A stretch of DNA of 64,000 nt from Paenibacillus chitinolyticus NBRC 15660. Lineage in GTDB: Bacteria; Bacillota; Bacilli; Paenibacillales; NBRC-103111. This document shows, piece by piece, positions 8,601 to 17,874 of the stretch. Within the stretch, counting starts at the first letter, position 1. Each line of letters starts with the position of its first letter. The notes under the pieces are model-generated. The model saw nothing but the letters and a program-made list of their open reading frames with translations, was not told where the DNA came from and searched no databases. The position numbers and the translations under genes were made by a program. The DNA is taken from the NCBI RefSeq assembly GCF_000739915.1, contig NZ_BBJT01000004.1, positions 649,367-713,366 on the forward strand, given 5' to 3'.

Positions 8601-9603
8601 GCGTCACACTTTTTTCCGATGTCTTATAGTACTCCGTATACCATTCCACAAAACGTTTCAATCCGACCTCAATGGATGTGGACGGAGCAAACCCCACTTC
8701 TTTTGCCAACGCATCGATATCAGCAAATGTTTCTTTTACATCACCGGGCTGCATGGGCTGAAAATCTATGACCGCCTTTTGGCCCAGGCAATCCTCCAGT
8801 ACTTGAATGAACTTCATTAAAGGGACCGGTTTGTTATTTCCGATGTTATAAATGCTGTAAGGAGCGGCCTTCTCCCCGTCTGCTCCTGTCTTGCTTTGCG
8901 GCGGGTGATCCACAAGCCGAACTATTCCTTCCACAATATCATCGATATAAGTGAAGTCACGACGCATATCTCCATGATTGAACACCGCAATAGGCTTACC
9001 CTGCAGAATCTTTTGAGTAAAAGAAAAATAAGCCATATCCGGTCTTCCCCATGGTCCGTAAACTGTAAAAAAGCGCAGGCCCGTACTCGGTATCCCGAAT
9101 AAATGACTGTAGGTATGGGCCATCAATTCGTTAGACTTTTTAGTCGCTGCGTAGAGACTGGCCGGATGATCTACAGAGTCTTCCACCGAAAATGGAATTT
9201 TCTTATTGAGCCCGTATACAGAAGAAGACGAAGCGTAGATTAGATGTTTCACCTTATACGTACGGCAAGCTTCAAGTATATTGGTAAACCCGACAATATT
9301 CGAAGAAATATATGCCGAAGGGTTCTCCAGACTGTAGCGGACACCCGCTTGTGCAGCCAAATTAATAACAACGGCAGGTTTATGCGCTTCAAAAAGGGAA
9401 TTTACCGCATCTGCGTTTTCTAAATCCCCTTCTACAAAATGAAAGGATGGCCGCTTACCTAATTGTGCAAGCCGGTCTTTTTTCAATTGAACGTCGTAGT
9501 AGTCGTTCAGATTGTCTAAACCTACAACAATCTGTCCTTCGTCTAAAAGTTTGTGGACCAGATGAAAACCGATAAAACCAGCAGCACCGGTAACTAAGAT
9601 CAT
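8590..9603 (-). CDS. UDP-glucuronate 4-epimerase (CapI type)
   Basis: Short-chain NAD(P)-dependent sugar epimerase of 337 residues. GAAGFIG (6-12) binds NAD; the catalytic residues Ser126-128, Tyr151 and Lys155 (YAATK) are present. The segment LNDYYDVQLKKDRL after the Rossmann start is typical of the group that converts UDP-glucuronate to UDP-galacturonate. This fits the nearby ugd gene and suggests an acidic EPS containing galacturonic or glucuronic acid. The exact substrate is inferred from family likeness. Confidence 0.87.
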   Translation of the reverse strand: MILVTGAAGFIGFHLVHKLLDEGQIVVGLDNLNDYYDVQLKKDRLAQLGKRPSFHFVEGDLENADAVNSLFEAHKPAVVINLAAQAGVRYSLENPSAYISSNIVGFTNILEACRTYKVKHLIYASSSSVYGLNKKIPFSVEDSVDHPASLYAATKKSNELMAHTYSHLFGIPSTGLRFFTVYGPWGRPDMAYFSFTQKILQGKPIAVFNHGDMRRDFTYIDDIVEGIVRLVDHPPQSKTGADGEKAAPYSIYNIGNNKPVPLMKFIQVLEDCLGQKAVIDFQPMQPGDVKETFADIDALAKEVGFAPSTSIEVGLKRFVEWYTEYYKTSEKSVTQTR

Positions 9604-9604
9604 A

Positions 9605-10792
9605 TTACATCACCTTTTTGAATGATTCAGCAAACTGACTGAATTCACCCCAGAATGTTGTTCTTCGTTCGTTAAGTATAAGGTTCGTATATTCTAACGC
9701 CGTCTTGAAGTTTTTTTCACTTTCTTTTTCACGTTTTTGTCTGTCTCGGACCATCCTTAATAAAATAGAAGCCAATTCTTCAGCGTTACCTGCTTTAAAT
9801 ACACAATCTGGAGAAAGCAATTCCGGTATTCCTCCGACATCAGACCCTATAGCTGGTAATGCACGGCTCATGGCTTCAATCAAGGCTCGTGGCAGTCCCT
9901 CTTGAAAGCTGGGTTGAATATACAAGTCAAGATCATCCAACCATTTAAAGATAGGTTCTCCGCTAGGAACTGGAGAATAAAATTTAACTTTATTGCGAAT
10001 ACCAAGATTCCTGCTTAACTCATCCCATTCTGTGGGATTCCCTTCTCCAATAACACGAAATTCAAATGAAATTTCATCTTTAATCAAATGAAGGCCTTGG
10101 AGAGCAATATCAATGCCTTTATATTTTGACACCATAGAACCAATTAGGCCAATCTTTATAGTATCGTTATTACCGTCCATAACAACTTTTCTATCCTCTA
10201 GAATACTTTTAGGAAGGGACGGGAGCTCTACATTGGAACAATTTATCGAATGGCCCTTAGTTGGATAATGCTTTTGTAAAAATTCACGTGTTACATAGAG
10301 AGCAAATGGAGCGTTTTTCACTGTCTTCTTCATCTTCCATGTCATGATCGGAGCGTAAACCTTTCCCTTCCAGTTTCCATAATTCCAAAGCGCATCCCAA
10401 GCATGACCTACTACTTCAACCGCGTATGGCTTCCCTATCGATTTAGCTACTTCCACCGCCAATGGGCCAATTTCGCTCGGAAGTCTTACTATCATTGCAT
10501 CAGTGGTAGAAAGTGATTTTTTTATTATCTCTATAACTTCTTTTCTTTTTGTAATCATAGAAACGGGATCACTTAAAGACGGCGCTTTTAAAAAAGTGAC
10601 TTCCGGCCCGCTTGAAACTTTTAAGTTTTGTCTGCTTCCTGAATCCACTTCTTTTTGTCTAGAAATTACTTCTATCGTATCAAAAACACTTAAATATCTC
10701 TGCCAAACCGTATAGTCAAAATAATTATGAAAGTACTGTTCCGTTCCCTCTAAATGCTCGATAACCACATCATAAGCAAAGGTAAGTTTCAT
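9605..10792 (-). CDS. glycosyltransferase, family 4 (GT-B)
   Basis: A 395-residue GT-B glycosyltransferase. The C-terminal nucleotide-sugar domain has IGLIGSMVSKYKGID and the EX7E-type motif EGLPRALIEAM, then GGIPELL. The long upstream frame is rejected: the ATG at 10790-10792 (MKLTFAYDVV) has GGAAGGA just before it. It stops two bases before the CapI-type epimerase and begins 20 bases after the galE-like gene. It adds one sugar of the EPS repeat unit; donor and linkage cannot be read from sequence. Confidence 0.85.
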   Translation of the reverse strand: MKLTFAYDVVIEHLEGTEQYFHNYFDYTVWQRYLSVFDTIEVISRQKEVDSGSRQNLKVSSGPEVTFLKAPSLSDPVSMITKRKEVIEIIKKSLSTTDAMIVRLPSEIGPLAVEVAKSIGKPYAVEVVGHAWDALWNYGNWKGKVYAPIMTWKMKKTVKNAPFALYVTREFLQKHYPTKGHSINCSNVELPSLPKSILEDRKVVMDGNNDTIKIGLIGSMVSKYKGIDIALQGLHLIKDEISFEFRVIGEGNPTEWDELSRNLGIRNKVKFYSPVPSGEPIFKWLDDLDLYIQPSFQEGLPRALIEAMSRALPAIGSDVGGIPELLSPDCVFKAGNAEELASILLRMVRDRQKREKESEKNFKTALEYTNLILNERRTTFWGEFSQFAESFKKVM

Positions 10793-10812
10793 TGAAATCC
10801 TTCCTTCATTCA

Positions 10813-11757
10813 TTATAGAACTTGGACTTGCGGCTGCAATTCTCTTTTCAAAGCATAGTAAGAAACCGTCTTTTGGAGTCCTTCTTTCAAAGTGAATTTC
10901 GGGGCCCATTTCAGTTCCAACTTAGCCAAAGTATTATCTAAGCAGCTATGCACAATGTCTCCATTTCTGGCTTCACGATAAACTATTGGAAGTTCTGTGT
11001 TAGCGACGCGATTAAGCATATTGACCAATTGGTTGATACTTGTTCTTTCATTTGTGCTTACGTTAAGTACGAAGTTATCACCAAAAGTTAAGGCCGCTAC
11101 ATTTGCTGCAGCAATATCCTCGACGTAAATAAAATCCCTGGTTTGTTCACCGTCTCCAAATATGATAGGAGAATTATTATTAAGCAGATTCTCCACAAAA
11201 ATAGAGATAACCCCGCCTTCGCCTTTAGATATTTGCCGAGTGCCATACACGTTGGCATATCTCAAAATTGTGTACCTAAGTCCATACAATTTTTCGTAAG
11301 CTTTAATATAATGCTCCGGAGTATATTTGGAAATTCCATAGTGAGACAAAGGAACTATAGAGTGAATTTCATCTACTCCAAGATATTGCGGATCTCCGTA
11401 CACAGCTGCAGAAGAAGCATAGATTATTTTTTTGGTTCCCGCTTCTTTGCAGCTTTCTAAGATATTAATGGTTCCCAGGATATTTATCTTCGCATCCTCA
11501 ACCGGATATCTAATTGATTTTTGAACATCAATTTGTGCGGCATGATGAATAACACATTCGGGACGCTCAATAATAAAAATTTCTCTTATATTATCGGATG
11601 TAATATCTTCTTTATAGAAGGTAGCTTGTGGATTAATATTTTCTTCAGTGCCTGTCGATAAATTGTCCACGCATACAACATCATGTCCTTGTTCGATCAA
11701 TTTATCCGTAATATGGGATGCTATAAATCCGGCTCCGCCTGTAACCAGTACTTTCAT
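10813..11757 (-). CDS. NAD-dependent UDP-sugar 4-epimerase, GalE-like
   Basis: A 314-residue extended short-chain dehydrogenase. The NAD site reads GGAGFIA (7-13, the last Gly replaced by Ala), and the catalytic Tyr140 and Lys144 (YGISK) and the ASSAAVYG motif are present. It likely supplies UDP-galactose or UDP-GalNAc for the EPS. The start at 11757 is chosen because GGAGGTCGGGAA directly precedes it. A terminator lies about 60 bases upstream of the start. Confidence 0.85.
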   Translation of the reverse strand: MKVLVTGGAGFIASHITDKLIEQGHDVVCVDNLSTGTEENINPQATFYKEDITSDNIREIFIIERPECVIHHAAQIDVQKSIRYPVEDAKINILGTINILESCKEAGTKKIIYASSAAVYGDPQYLGVDEIHSIVPLSHYGISKYTPEHYIKAYEKLYGLRYTILRYANVYGTRQISKGEGGVISIFVENLLNNNSPIIFGDGEQTRDFIYVEDIAAANVAALTFGDNFVLNVSTNERTSINQLVNMLNRVANTELPIVYREARNGDIVHSCLDNTLAKLELKWAPKFTLKEGLQKTVSYYALKRELQPQVQVL

Positions 11758-11813
11758 TTCCCGACCTCCGATAATTTTATTTCTATGCAAAAAACATTGG
11801 TAAAACTTCCAAC

Positions 11814-11839
11814 ATAAAAGAGCCCTCTGTAGGAGGGCC
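11814..11839 (-). terminator. terminator inside the EPS operon, before the galE-like gene
   Basis: On the minus strand GCCCTC, loop CTACA and GAGGGC (11822-11838) are followed by TCTTTTATG. It lies 15 bases after the stop of the glycosyltransferase at 11854. Confidence 0.7.
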
Positions 11840-11853
11840 CCTTAATATTTTGG

Positions 11854-12978
11854 TTACATGTATACAGCACTTAGTTTATTCACAACTGTCCGGATATCAT
11901 ACCCTGCTTGTTGTATTGCTTTTTCCCGCATATCCCACTCTGGCAAATCATTCTCTAGAAAATCTATGACTTCATCAGCCCAATGTTCAGCGGAATCCTC
12001 TAAACTTAAAAATTTAAAATGGCTGCTGCTTAAATCTGCTGCTTTTGTAATAGTATTGGAGACAATACAAGGCAGACCCGAAGCTTGTGCTTCAATTAAA
12101 ACAACCGGAACTCCCTCAAAAAGAGAAGGCATTAAAAATACATCCATAGCTTTTAGAATTTCCGGAATTTCTTTACGCACACCCATAAAGTGAATTTTTT
12201 TTCCCAATCCTCTGTTCTTTACATCCTCTTCTACAGCAGCTTTCAACGGCCCGTCTCCAACCAATACCAATTGAGTGTCGGGTCTAGCCTTTACTACGCA
12301 CTCAAAAATTTCAATGATCTTTTTATGATTTTTAACTTCCGAGAAACGACCGATATGGCCTATTATTCTACTGTCAACAGGAAGTCCAAGTCTCCTTCTA
12401 ACTTCCGATTTTGCCTGGCTATTCAACGCTTTATAAGGTTCTAAATCAATTCCGTTGGCGAGTACCTGCACTCTAGGATCGCTAAAGCAATTTTTCCCGA
12501 ATAATGCTTCACTAGCTGCTTTTGAACAGCCAATCATATGATTAGAATACGTAAGGATCATTTTTCTCGCATACCAGCGGTACATCGCCCTCATAGGATT
12601 ATGGCCATGGCCGTCTTGTGTGGTATGACAGTGAGCAACACGAACCGGAATATTTTCTTTTTTTGCTATTTTCAGTACGAATCCGCTAAACGTATAGACA
12701 TGGCTATGAACGGCTTGATAAGGACCATGACTTCTTAAAGTATTAAGGAAACTCTTCTGAAAAGCTATGATTCCCTCAGTTGTGGGATGTGGATGGATGA
12801 TAATCCGCCCTCCCAATTCCCGTATTTCGTTGTCATAATCGCCAGGTTTATCTGAACTTACAGCAAAATCAAATTGAATTTGGTTCCTATCAATCTGACG
12901 ATACAGGTTCATAATAAGCGTTTCCGCACCACCGCGATTCATAATTCTGACTACATGCAGAATTCTAATTGGCTTCAT
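11854..12978 (-). CDS. glycosyltransferase, family 4 (EpsF-like)
   Basis: A 374-residue GT-B enzyme. The N-terminus RILHVVRIMNRGGAETLIMNLYR is the typical opening of EpsF/GT4 proteins, and the C-terminal half contains HIGRFSEVKNH and SLFEGVPVVLIEAQASGLPC with the two Glu of the donor site. Its start overlaps the flippase end by 14 bases, a sign of coupled translation. It should add a sugar to the lipid-linked repeat unit on the cytoplasmic side. Confidence 0.87.
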   Translation of the reverse strand: MKPIRILHVVRIMNRGGAETLIMNLYRQIDRNQIQFDFAVSSDKPGDYDNEIRELGGRIIIHPHPTTEGIIAFQKSFLNTLRSHGPYQAVHSHVYTFSGFVLKIAKKENIPVRVAHCHTTQDGHGHNPMRAMYRWYARKMILTYSNHMIGCSKAASEALFGKNCFSDPRVQVLANGIDLEPYKALNSQAKSEVRRRLGLPVDSRIIGHIGRFSEVKNHKKIIEIFECVVKARPDTQLVLVGDGPLKAAVEEDVKNRGLGKKIHFMGVRKEIPEILKAMDVFLMPSLFEGVPVVLIEAQASGLPCIVSNTITKAADLSSSHFKFLSLEDSAEHWADEVIDFLENDLPEWDMREKAIQQAGYDIRTVVNKLSAVYM

Positions 12979-14260
12979 TAACCGTTCTAACCTCCTGAGA
13001 GCCCTTTAATCTTCCTAAAATGAATGAATTGGCTGTCATACAACCTGCAAGGTTGATAACATTGCCTACTATTACAGCTACTGCCGCTCCCTCCAATCCC
13101 CATAGCGGGATCAGCCAATAGGAAGCTAGAAGAGTCGTTAAACAAACGACAAGAAATATATACGGCTGGACAGAAAACAACCTCGCTGAAGTGAGTCCGT
13201 AACCTAAAAACGAGCTGATATAACTTATTCCCGCTCCAATCATGATCAAGATGAAGACACTTTGATAGGAAGCATATTCCGGCTTATAAATAATGGTTAG
13301 CATTTCTTTTCCAAACACCAACACAATAAAAACACCGGAGACTCCAAGGATGGTACCTATCATAACAAGTTTTATCATCAGGCTACGGAACATACCCCAC
13401 TTAGCTTCAGCGTAGTATCCTGCGAACCTGGGAACAGCTGATTGTCCGAGAGCACTGACAACCGTCGTACCCGCCATCATCATATATGATATAGCCGAAA
13501 AGTATCCTAATTTATCTGTCCCCATCCCGTGTTCAATGAAATATCTCGGTATGTTCGCATTTAATGAAATTAGAAGCATGACTAAGCCCATAGGCAGACT
13601 TGTTTTAATTAATTTCTTAAGTTCGTGAAGATTTAGAATAATCTTGGTGGAATCATAATTTCTTGAATTAGTTAAATCATAGGTTAAAAAAAGCAAAATG
13701 GCGGATAAGGCAAAGCTGACCATACCGAGGATAATATTTTGGGTCAGCCAAAGAAGAATTATTAATAGCAGTAAAGATATAATTCCTTTAGCTATTAAAG
13801 ATAGCGATATTTTATCCATTCGCTCATGCTTTTGCATCAAACCGAAAGCAATTTCACTCATGGCCTCCGCCGACTTAGCTAAACCGATCAAAACAATGAC
13901 CACCGCCGTCTCCCAATTGTAAGGACCGAGAAAAGATATTCCTACGATGGTTAAAAAGGCTATTAGGGTAGCCGTTAATCTTAGACCAAAATATTGACCG
14001 TAAGTATATTCATCTTTACGATCTGATGCCAGAATCCCACGAAGCTGCAGATTTGTAAACATAAAAACAGGAGCAGTAATCGCTAACCCAAGGGAAAATT
14101 GACCGACCATCTCAGCGGTTCCTAATTTAGCCATAACAGAAAGCATTGCCCATTGGCAAATGGCGTAAAATAAGTTTCCAGCAAAGGTCCAAGAAAAGTT
14201 CATTTTAAGTGACAAAGATTTCACTGGTCCCTGGGCTTTTATATCGCTTTTAGAATCCAA
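12965..14260 (-). CDS. Wzx-type polysaccharide flippase
   Basis: A 431-residue protein of the polysaccharide transport (MATE-like) superfamily with about 12 hydrophobic segments spread evenly over the length. It probably moves the undecaprenyl-linked repeat unit across the membrane before polymerisation by the Wzy protein two genes upstream. The listed start is TTG at 14258-14260 with a GAGGG site slightly far upstream; Met20 (MNFSWTF) is an alternative. AT-rich relative to the chromosomal genes outside the EPS operon. Confidence 0.85.
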   Translation of the reverse strand: MDSKSDIKAQGPVKSLSLKMNFSWTFAGNLFYAICQWAMLSVMAKLGTAEMVGQFSLGLAITAPVFMFTNLQLRGILASDRKDEYTYGQYFGLRLTATLIAFLTIVGISFLGPYNWETAVVIVLIGLAKSAEAMSEIAFGLMQKHERMDKISLSLIAKGIISLLLLIILLWLTQNIILGMVSFALSAILLFLTYDLTNSRNYDSTKIILNLHELKKLIKTSLPMGLVMLLISLNANIPRYFIEHGMGTDKLGYFSAISYMMMAGTTVVSALGQSAVPRFAGYYAEAKWGMFRSLMIKLVMIGTILGVSGVFIVLVFGKEMLTIIYKPEYASYQSVFILIMIGAGISYISSFLGYGLTSARLFSVQPYIFLVVCLTTLLASYWLIPLWGLEGAAVAVIVGNVINLAGCMTANSFILGRLKGSQEVRTVNEAN

Positions 14261-14288
14261 AATGTGTTTACACCCTCTATACGATCAA

Positions 14289-15476
14289 TTACTTACTAAG
14301 CTCTGCAGGTTCCCCATTTGCCGTGATATACCCAATTACATTTTTAGACAATGCTTTTTCATAAATATCATTCATTTCGCTAATAACCACGGAAAGATCA
14401 TATTTGCTGACAAGACATTTACTCTGTAATCCCATCTCATCAATCCTTTGCGGATCTTGAAGCATACTCTCCAGAACCTCTACAGACTGGGGAATGTTAG
14501 AAACTTCTACTAAAAAACCGTTTTTTCCATCTGTTATCAGATCGCTGATGCCTCTTATATCAGTTCCAAAAAGAGCTTTTCCGGCCGACATGCCCTCTAA
14601 TAAAGCCTTTGGCAGACCTTCTCTTTTTGAAACAAGCGCTACTACTTGGCTAATGGCCAACAACTCAGGTATGTCTCTACGGAAGCCAAGGAATTGAATA
14701 TGATCGTTTAATTGAAGCGTTGCGACTTGGTCTTTATAATATTCAGCCTTGTTTCCCTGCCCGATGAATAAACATTTCAAGTGGGGATACCTGGAGACCA
14801 ATATATGGACCGCCCTAATGAGCTGCTCCTGATTCTTGTTGCTATTTAATTCAGCGATACAAGTCACAATAAAATCACCGTTCTGCATTCCCAATGACTT
14901 CCGTAAAGACTGGGAATCTTCCTGTGAAATTTTACTGTCAAATGCTGAAGTGTCTACACCTATTCCAGGCAGATAGATAATCTCTTTTCTTACTTTAAAT
15001 CTCTTGGCTCTCAAATAATCTTCCTTATTTATTGTAATAAGATAATCAGTATACCTAGCCATTATTCGTTCAGCCGGATAATACAGCAGCCAATTTAAAA
15101 GCGGTGCGCCTCCATGAAAATGAAAGCCGTGTGCCGTATAGACTACTGAAGGTATCTTAGCCTTCCGGGCTGCCAACCTCCCGACTATACTGGCAATGGG
15201 AGTATGAAAATGAACCATGCTATACTCGTTTTCCTTAAAATAAGAAACCAAGTCCATATATGCTTCCCAGTTGTCTTTATGAAATGGGTTTTTGTTAAAA
15301 GAAATTGGAAAACTCTTAAATCGGTTGCTGATTCCCGGATAGCCATGATCTACAGCACCGAAAGCATGGACTTCATATCCCTTATTTTTTAACAAAGTCA
15401 TGTAAGGAATATGAAAAGCCTCCAGGTGCCCAAATACAGTAGCTACAAAGGCGATTCTCTTTCTATCCGTCTCCAT
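14289..15476 (-). CDS. glycosyltransferase, family 4 (EpsD-like)
   Basis: A 395-residue GT-B enzyme. The N-terminus IAFVATVFGHLEAFHIPYM and the VHFHTPIASIVGRLAAR segment match the EpsD/GT4 type found in Bacillales EPS operons; the donor-binding half shows SKREGLPKALLEGMSAGKA. It lies between Wzy and Wzx and belongs to the repeat-unit assembly set. Sugar specificity is unknown. Confidence 0.87.
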   Translation of the reverse strand: METDRKRIAFVATVFGHLEAFHIPYMTLLKNKGYEVHAFGAVDHGYPGISNRFKSFPISFNKNPFHKDNWEAYMDLVSYFKENEYSMVHFHTPIASIVGRLAARKAKIPSVVYTAHGFHFHGGAPLLNWLLYYPAERIMARYTDYLITINKEDYLRAKRFKVRKEIIYLPGIGVDTSAFDSKISQEDSQSLRKSLGMQNGDFIVTCIAELNSNKNQEQLIRAVHILVSRYPHLKCLFIGQGNKAEYYKDQVATLQLNDHIQFLGFRRDIPELLAISQVVALVSKREGLPKALLEGMSAGKALFGTDIRGISDLITDGKNGFLVEVSNIPQSVEVLESMLQDPQRIDEMGLQSKCLVSKYDLSVVISEMNDIYEKALSKNVIGYITANGEPAELSK

Positions 15477-15499
15477 TCCTTCGTCTCCTACATTAAATT

Positions 15500-16882
15500 C
15501 TATTGAATTTTATATTTTGGTTTTTTGGAAACCTGACCTAGTGTACCGACAAACCGAATGAATGAATAAAAGATCAAGATAAAGATAAAGTCTGTCATAA
15601 CCGAATGAAATGAAGACCTTTGAAACCAGATAGCAAAGGGAAGAACCAAATAATGAATATGTAGGGTTCTATCTAAGCTGCAAAGAATAAAACCCAAGAT
15701 GATAAAAACACCGAAAATTCCCCACCATTCCCCATTCATCCAAGCTTGAGCTACTGGAGAAAATCCCATCCCCCCGCCATGTTGGTAAAGGTAAGGGTGA
15801 AAGTAGCTGACATACCAGTCCCCCATATTTAAAGGTTTCTCATGATCTATAAAAAACTTATATATTGAGGAGGGGAGAAAATATAACACGGCTGTTAAAT
15901 AAGATGGATCGGCATTCGGGTAGATGGATGTAGTTAGTATGTCATTTGTGATTTCAAAGGCCGTTCCTGTCTCTCCTTCGGAAAAAGACCACGATTGCTT
16001 AGGAGAATCCATGCTTTTATTTTCGATTATGGATTGCCGTACATTGTTAAAAATAGGTGACATCATAGCTAAAACGATTCCGACAAGGATAACTTTACGC
16101 ATACTCGTCAGCTTTATTTTACGTTGGTTAACTAACCAGGCGAAGGTCGGCAGAATCGTCATTAAAATTAAAGAACGGCTTCCCAAACCAAAAAAATAAA
16201 ACAAACAAACACTTATAAGGGTAAAATAAAGAAGATAAAGCTGTTTTTTACTACAGACAGAAATAGACCAGCCAAAAAATCCTGCCGTAATCATTATCTT
16301 CCAAGGAATGGCAAGGTTGGTTGACTGTCTTTGTGCCACAAAATTATTCATTCTATTCTCAACACCGATTACATCAAAGCCACCCAATCGAAACTGGTCA
16401 TACACCATTAGGGTAAGACCGATCAGTAATAATCCAATAGCAGCTGCTTGTATTTTCAATAGATCTATCGGTGTATCCGATACTAACTTATCCTTTCCCC
16501 GAACTTTCAGAAATTGACTTACCAAAACACCGGCTACAAAGCAAAGGTTAGCAGCTAAATAGGCTTTAAAGGTTCCAATTACTTCATCACTTTGGATCAA
16601 ATTTATATTTTGAAACAAAGTATCCATCGGCAAAGCTATGCCATAAATCAAAAAAAAGAAACTAAATAAAACAGTAACGCTTGTAAAAGCGTTTAGAGCA
16701 GGATTTAACTTTAGATATAATCGAATAAAAGCAATATTCACCAAGCAAAACACAGTAATTTGGGTTAAAAGGATATGGGCAAATAAAAGAATGGAGCATA
16801 TACTAACCAAAATAATTACAAACAGGGTCAATAAAGCTGTTTTCCACCTGGCCCCTAAAGGTTTCAACAACCATGCATTCAT
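15500..16882 (-). CDS. Wzy-type polysaccharide polymerase
   Basis: A 460-residue integral membrane protein with about 10-12 hydrophobic helices and a longer external loop in the second half (around residues 300-370), the usual layout of O-antigen/EPS polymerases. It is assigned by topology and by position between the priming transferase and the glycosyltransferase-flippase genes rather than by a sharp motif, as usual for Wzy. Its start overlaps the priming transferase stop by four bases. Confidence 0.75.
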   Translation of the reverse strand: MNAWLLKPLGARWKTALLTLFVIILVSICSILLFAHILLTQITVFCLVNIAFIRLYLKLNPALNAFTSVTVLFSFFFLIYGIALPMDTLFQNINLIQSDEVIGTFKAYLAANLCFVAGVLVSQFLKVRGKDKLVSDTPIDLLKIQAAAIGLLLIGLTLMVYDQFRLGGFDVIGVENRMNNFVAQRQSTNLAIPWKIMITAGFFGWSISVCSKKQLYLLYFTLISVCLFYFFGLGSRSLILMTILPTFAWLVNQRKIKLTSMRKVILVGIVLAMMSPIFNNVRQSIIENKSMDSPKQSWSFSEGETGTAFEITNDILTTSIYPNADPSYLTAVLYFLPSSIYKFFIDHEKPLNMGDWYVSYFHPYLYQHGGGMGFSPVAQAWMNGEWWGIFGVFIILGFILCSLDRTLHIHYLVLPFAIWFQRSSFHSVMTDFIFILIFYSFIRFVGTLGQVSKKPKYKIQ

Positions 16883-17547
16883 CGTGCTCCGTCTCCTGTA
16901 AATACGACGCCAACAGTTTTGAGTAAAATTTTCATATCAAGCCTAAAAGAACTTTTCTTGATATAATACAAATCCAGTTCCAGTTTTTGCTTAGGGGTGA
17001 TCTCGTACCCTCCATTTACCTGAGCCCATCCCGTAATTCCGGGCTTTACTTCCAGCCGATTTATAAAGCCTGGAATTTCTTCGTTAAATTGCTCCGTAAA
17101 CACAGGCCTTTCCGGTCTAGGGCCGATCAGACTCATATCTCCCTTTAAAACGTTTATGAACTGCGGGATTTCATCTAATCTTGTCTTGCGTATAAACTTG
17201 CCGACACGGGTCACCCGACTATCGTTTTTTTGTGCCCACTGGGCTCCATTCTTCTCCGCATCCATAGTCATAGAACGGAATTTAATAATTTTAAAAAGCC
17301 TGCCATGCTTCCCTACTCTTTCCTGCATAAAGAAGACCGAGCCCGGCGACTCCAGGCGGATAGCTAGAGCAACAACGAGCATAATGGGCAGAGACAGCAC
17401 GATACCAATCAAGGCTAACAAAAAATCAGAAATTCTTTTCGCGTATGTATAAAACGAATAAAAACCAAAGAAATATTTTTTCTCACGAATTGACACTTCC
17501 ACCGACACTGCCGGCTCCCTCAGAAGCCCATTTTGGTCATTATACAT
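16879..17547 (-). CDS. priming undecaprenyl-phosphate sugar transferase
   Basis: A 222-residue bacterial sugar transferase (WcaJ/EpsL C-terminal domain type). One membrane segment (about 38-62, LLALIGIVLSLPIMLVVALAI) is followed by the catalytic core with FFMQERVGKHG, FKIIKFRSM, TRLDEIPQF, LKGDMSLIGPRPERP and PGITGWAQVNG. It should load the first sugar phosphate onto undecaprenyl phosphate and so starts each repeat unit. The ATG has GGAGGT upstream. It is the first enzyme gene after the leader with tandem terminators. Confidence 0.92.
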   Translation of the reverse strand: MYNDQNGLLREPAVSVEVSIREKKYFFGFYSFYTYAKRISDFLLALIGIVLSLPIMLVVALAIRLESPGSVFFMQERVGKHGRLFKIIKFRSMTMDAEKNGAQWAQKNDSRVTRVGKFIRKTRLDEIPQFINVLKGDMSLIGPRPERPVFTEQFNEEIPGFINRLEVKPGITGWAQVNGGYEITPKQKLELDLYYIKKSSFRLDMKILLKTVGVVFTGDGAR

Positions 17548-17663
17548 GTTTCATCTACCTCCATATTTTAAAAAGGTCCATGGCCATCTGGTGTTTAAGA
17601 TCGTTAAGGATGACAGTTGGACGCAGCAAACATTACCGTCTACCTCCCTTAAAAGATTGTTAT
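17548..17663 (-). other. leader segment between hairpins and priming transferase, with a 9-codon mini-ORF
   Basis: About 115 bases without a standard gene. A good site GGGAGGTAG is followed by ATG and nine codons ending TAA (17604-17633), a possible leader peptide or chance. The same GGAGGTAGA string recurs before the real start at 17547, which may reflect a local duplication. Confidence 0.3.
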
Positions 17664-17713
17664 AAAAACACGAGCTATGCGGTTTTCCTTAAAACCGCAT
17701 AGCTCGTGTTTTT
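17664..17713 (-). terminator. perfect 23-bp hairpin with terminal T/A runs in the EPS leader
   Basis: Arms at 17664-17686 and 17691-17713 are perfectly complementary over 23 bases with a four-base loop. Each arm ends in five A or T residues, so it has terminator form on either strand. It lies between the kinase gene and the priming transferase, where it would stop most transcripts unless they are antiterminated. Confidence 0.85.
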
Positions 17714-17729
17714 ATTTTGACAAGTCAAA

Positions 17730-17755
17730 ATAAAAACCGGGGCATCGAACCCCCC
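17730..17755 (-). terminator. second hairpin-plus-T-run in the EPS leader
   Basis: On the minus strand GGGG, loop TTCGATG and CCCC (17739-17753) are followed by GGTTTTTATTTT. A further perfect 13-bp inverted repeat (arms 17709-17721 and 17724-17736) overlaps the T-run, so three hairpins stand in tandem. Confidence 0.7.
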
Positions 17756-17868
17756 CTCACATCATCCCTTCGACGATTAACGTCTAAGGCGCATTTCGCG
17801 CCCACAGCATGACCGAGTGCCTACAGTGATAGAGGTACAGTAGACATAACCTGAGCCGAACAACAAAC
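17737..17868 (-). ncRNA. candidate EAR-like (epsC) antitermination RNA
   Basis: About 130 bases downstream of the kinase gene hold several conserved-looking stems and no ORF. On the minus strand these are an outer pairing within 17821-17843, a GGCGC/GCGCC hairpin (17788-17802), a two-part stem CCTT/AAGG plus GACG/CGTC (17767-17789) and the GGGG/CCCC hairpin. In Bacillales the EAR element lies at the same place, between the EPS tyrosine kinase gene and the next EPS gene, and lets polymerase read through distal terminators. Position, size and tandem downstream terminators fit; I could not match the consensus. Confidence 0.5.
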
Positions 17869-17874
17869 CGCTTT

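Noticed and set aside
17739..17753. GGTTCGATGCC string resembling a tRNA T-loop in the EPS leader
   Set aside because: No acceptor, D or anticodon arms can be drawn around it; it fits better as a terminator hairpin.
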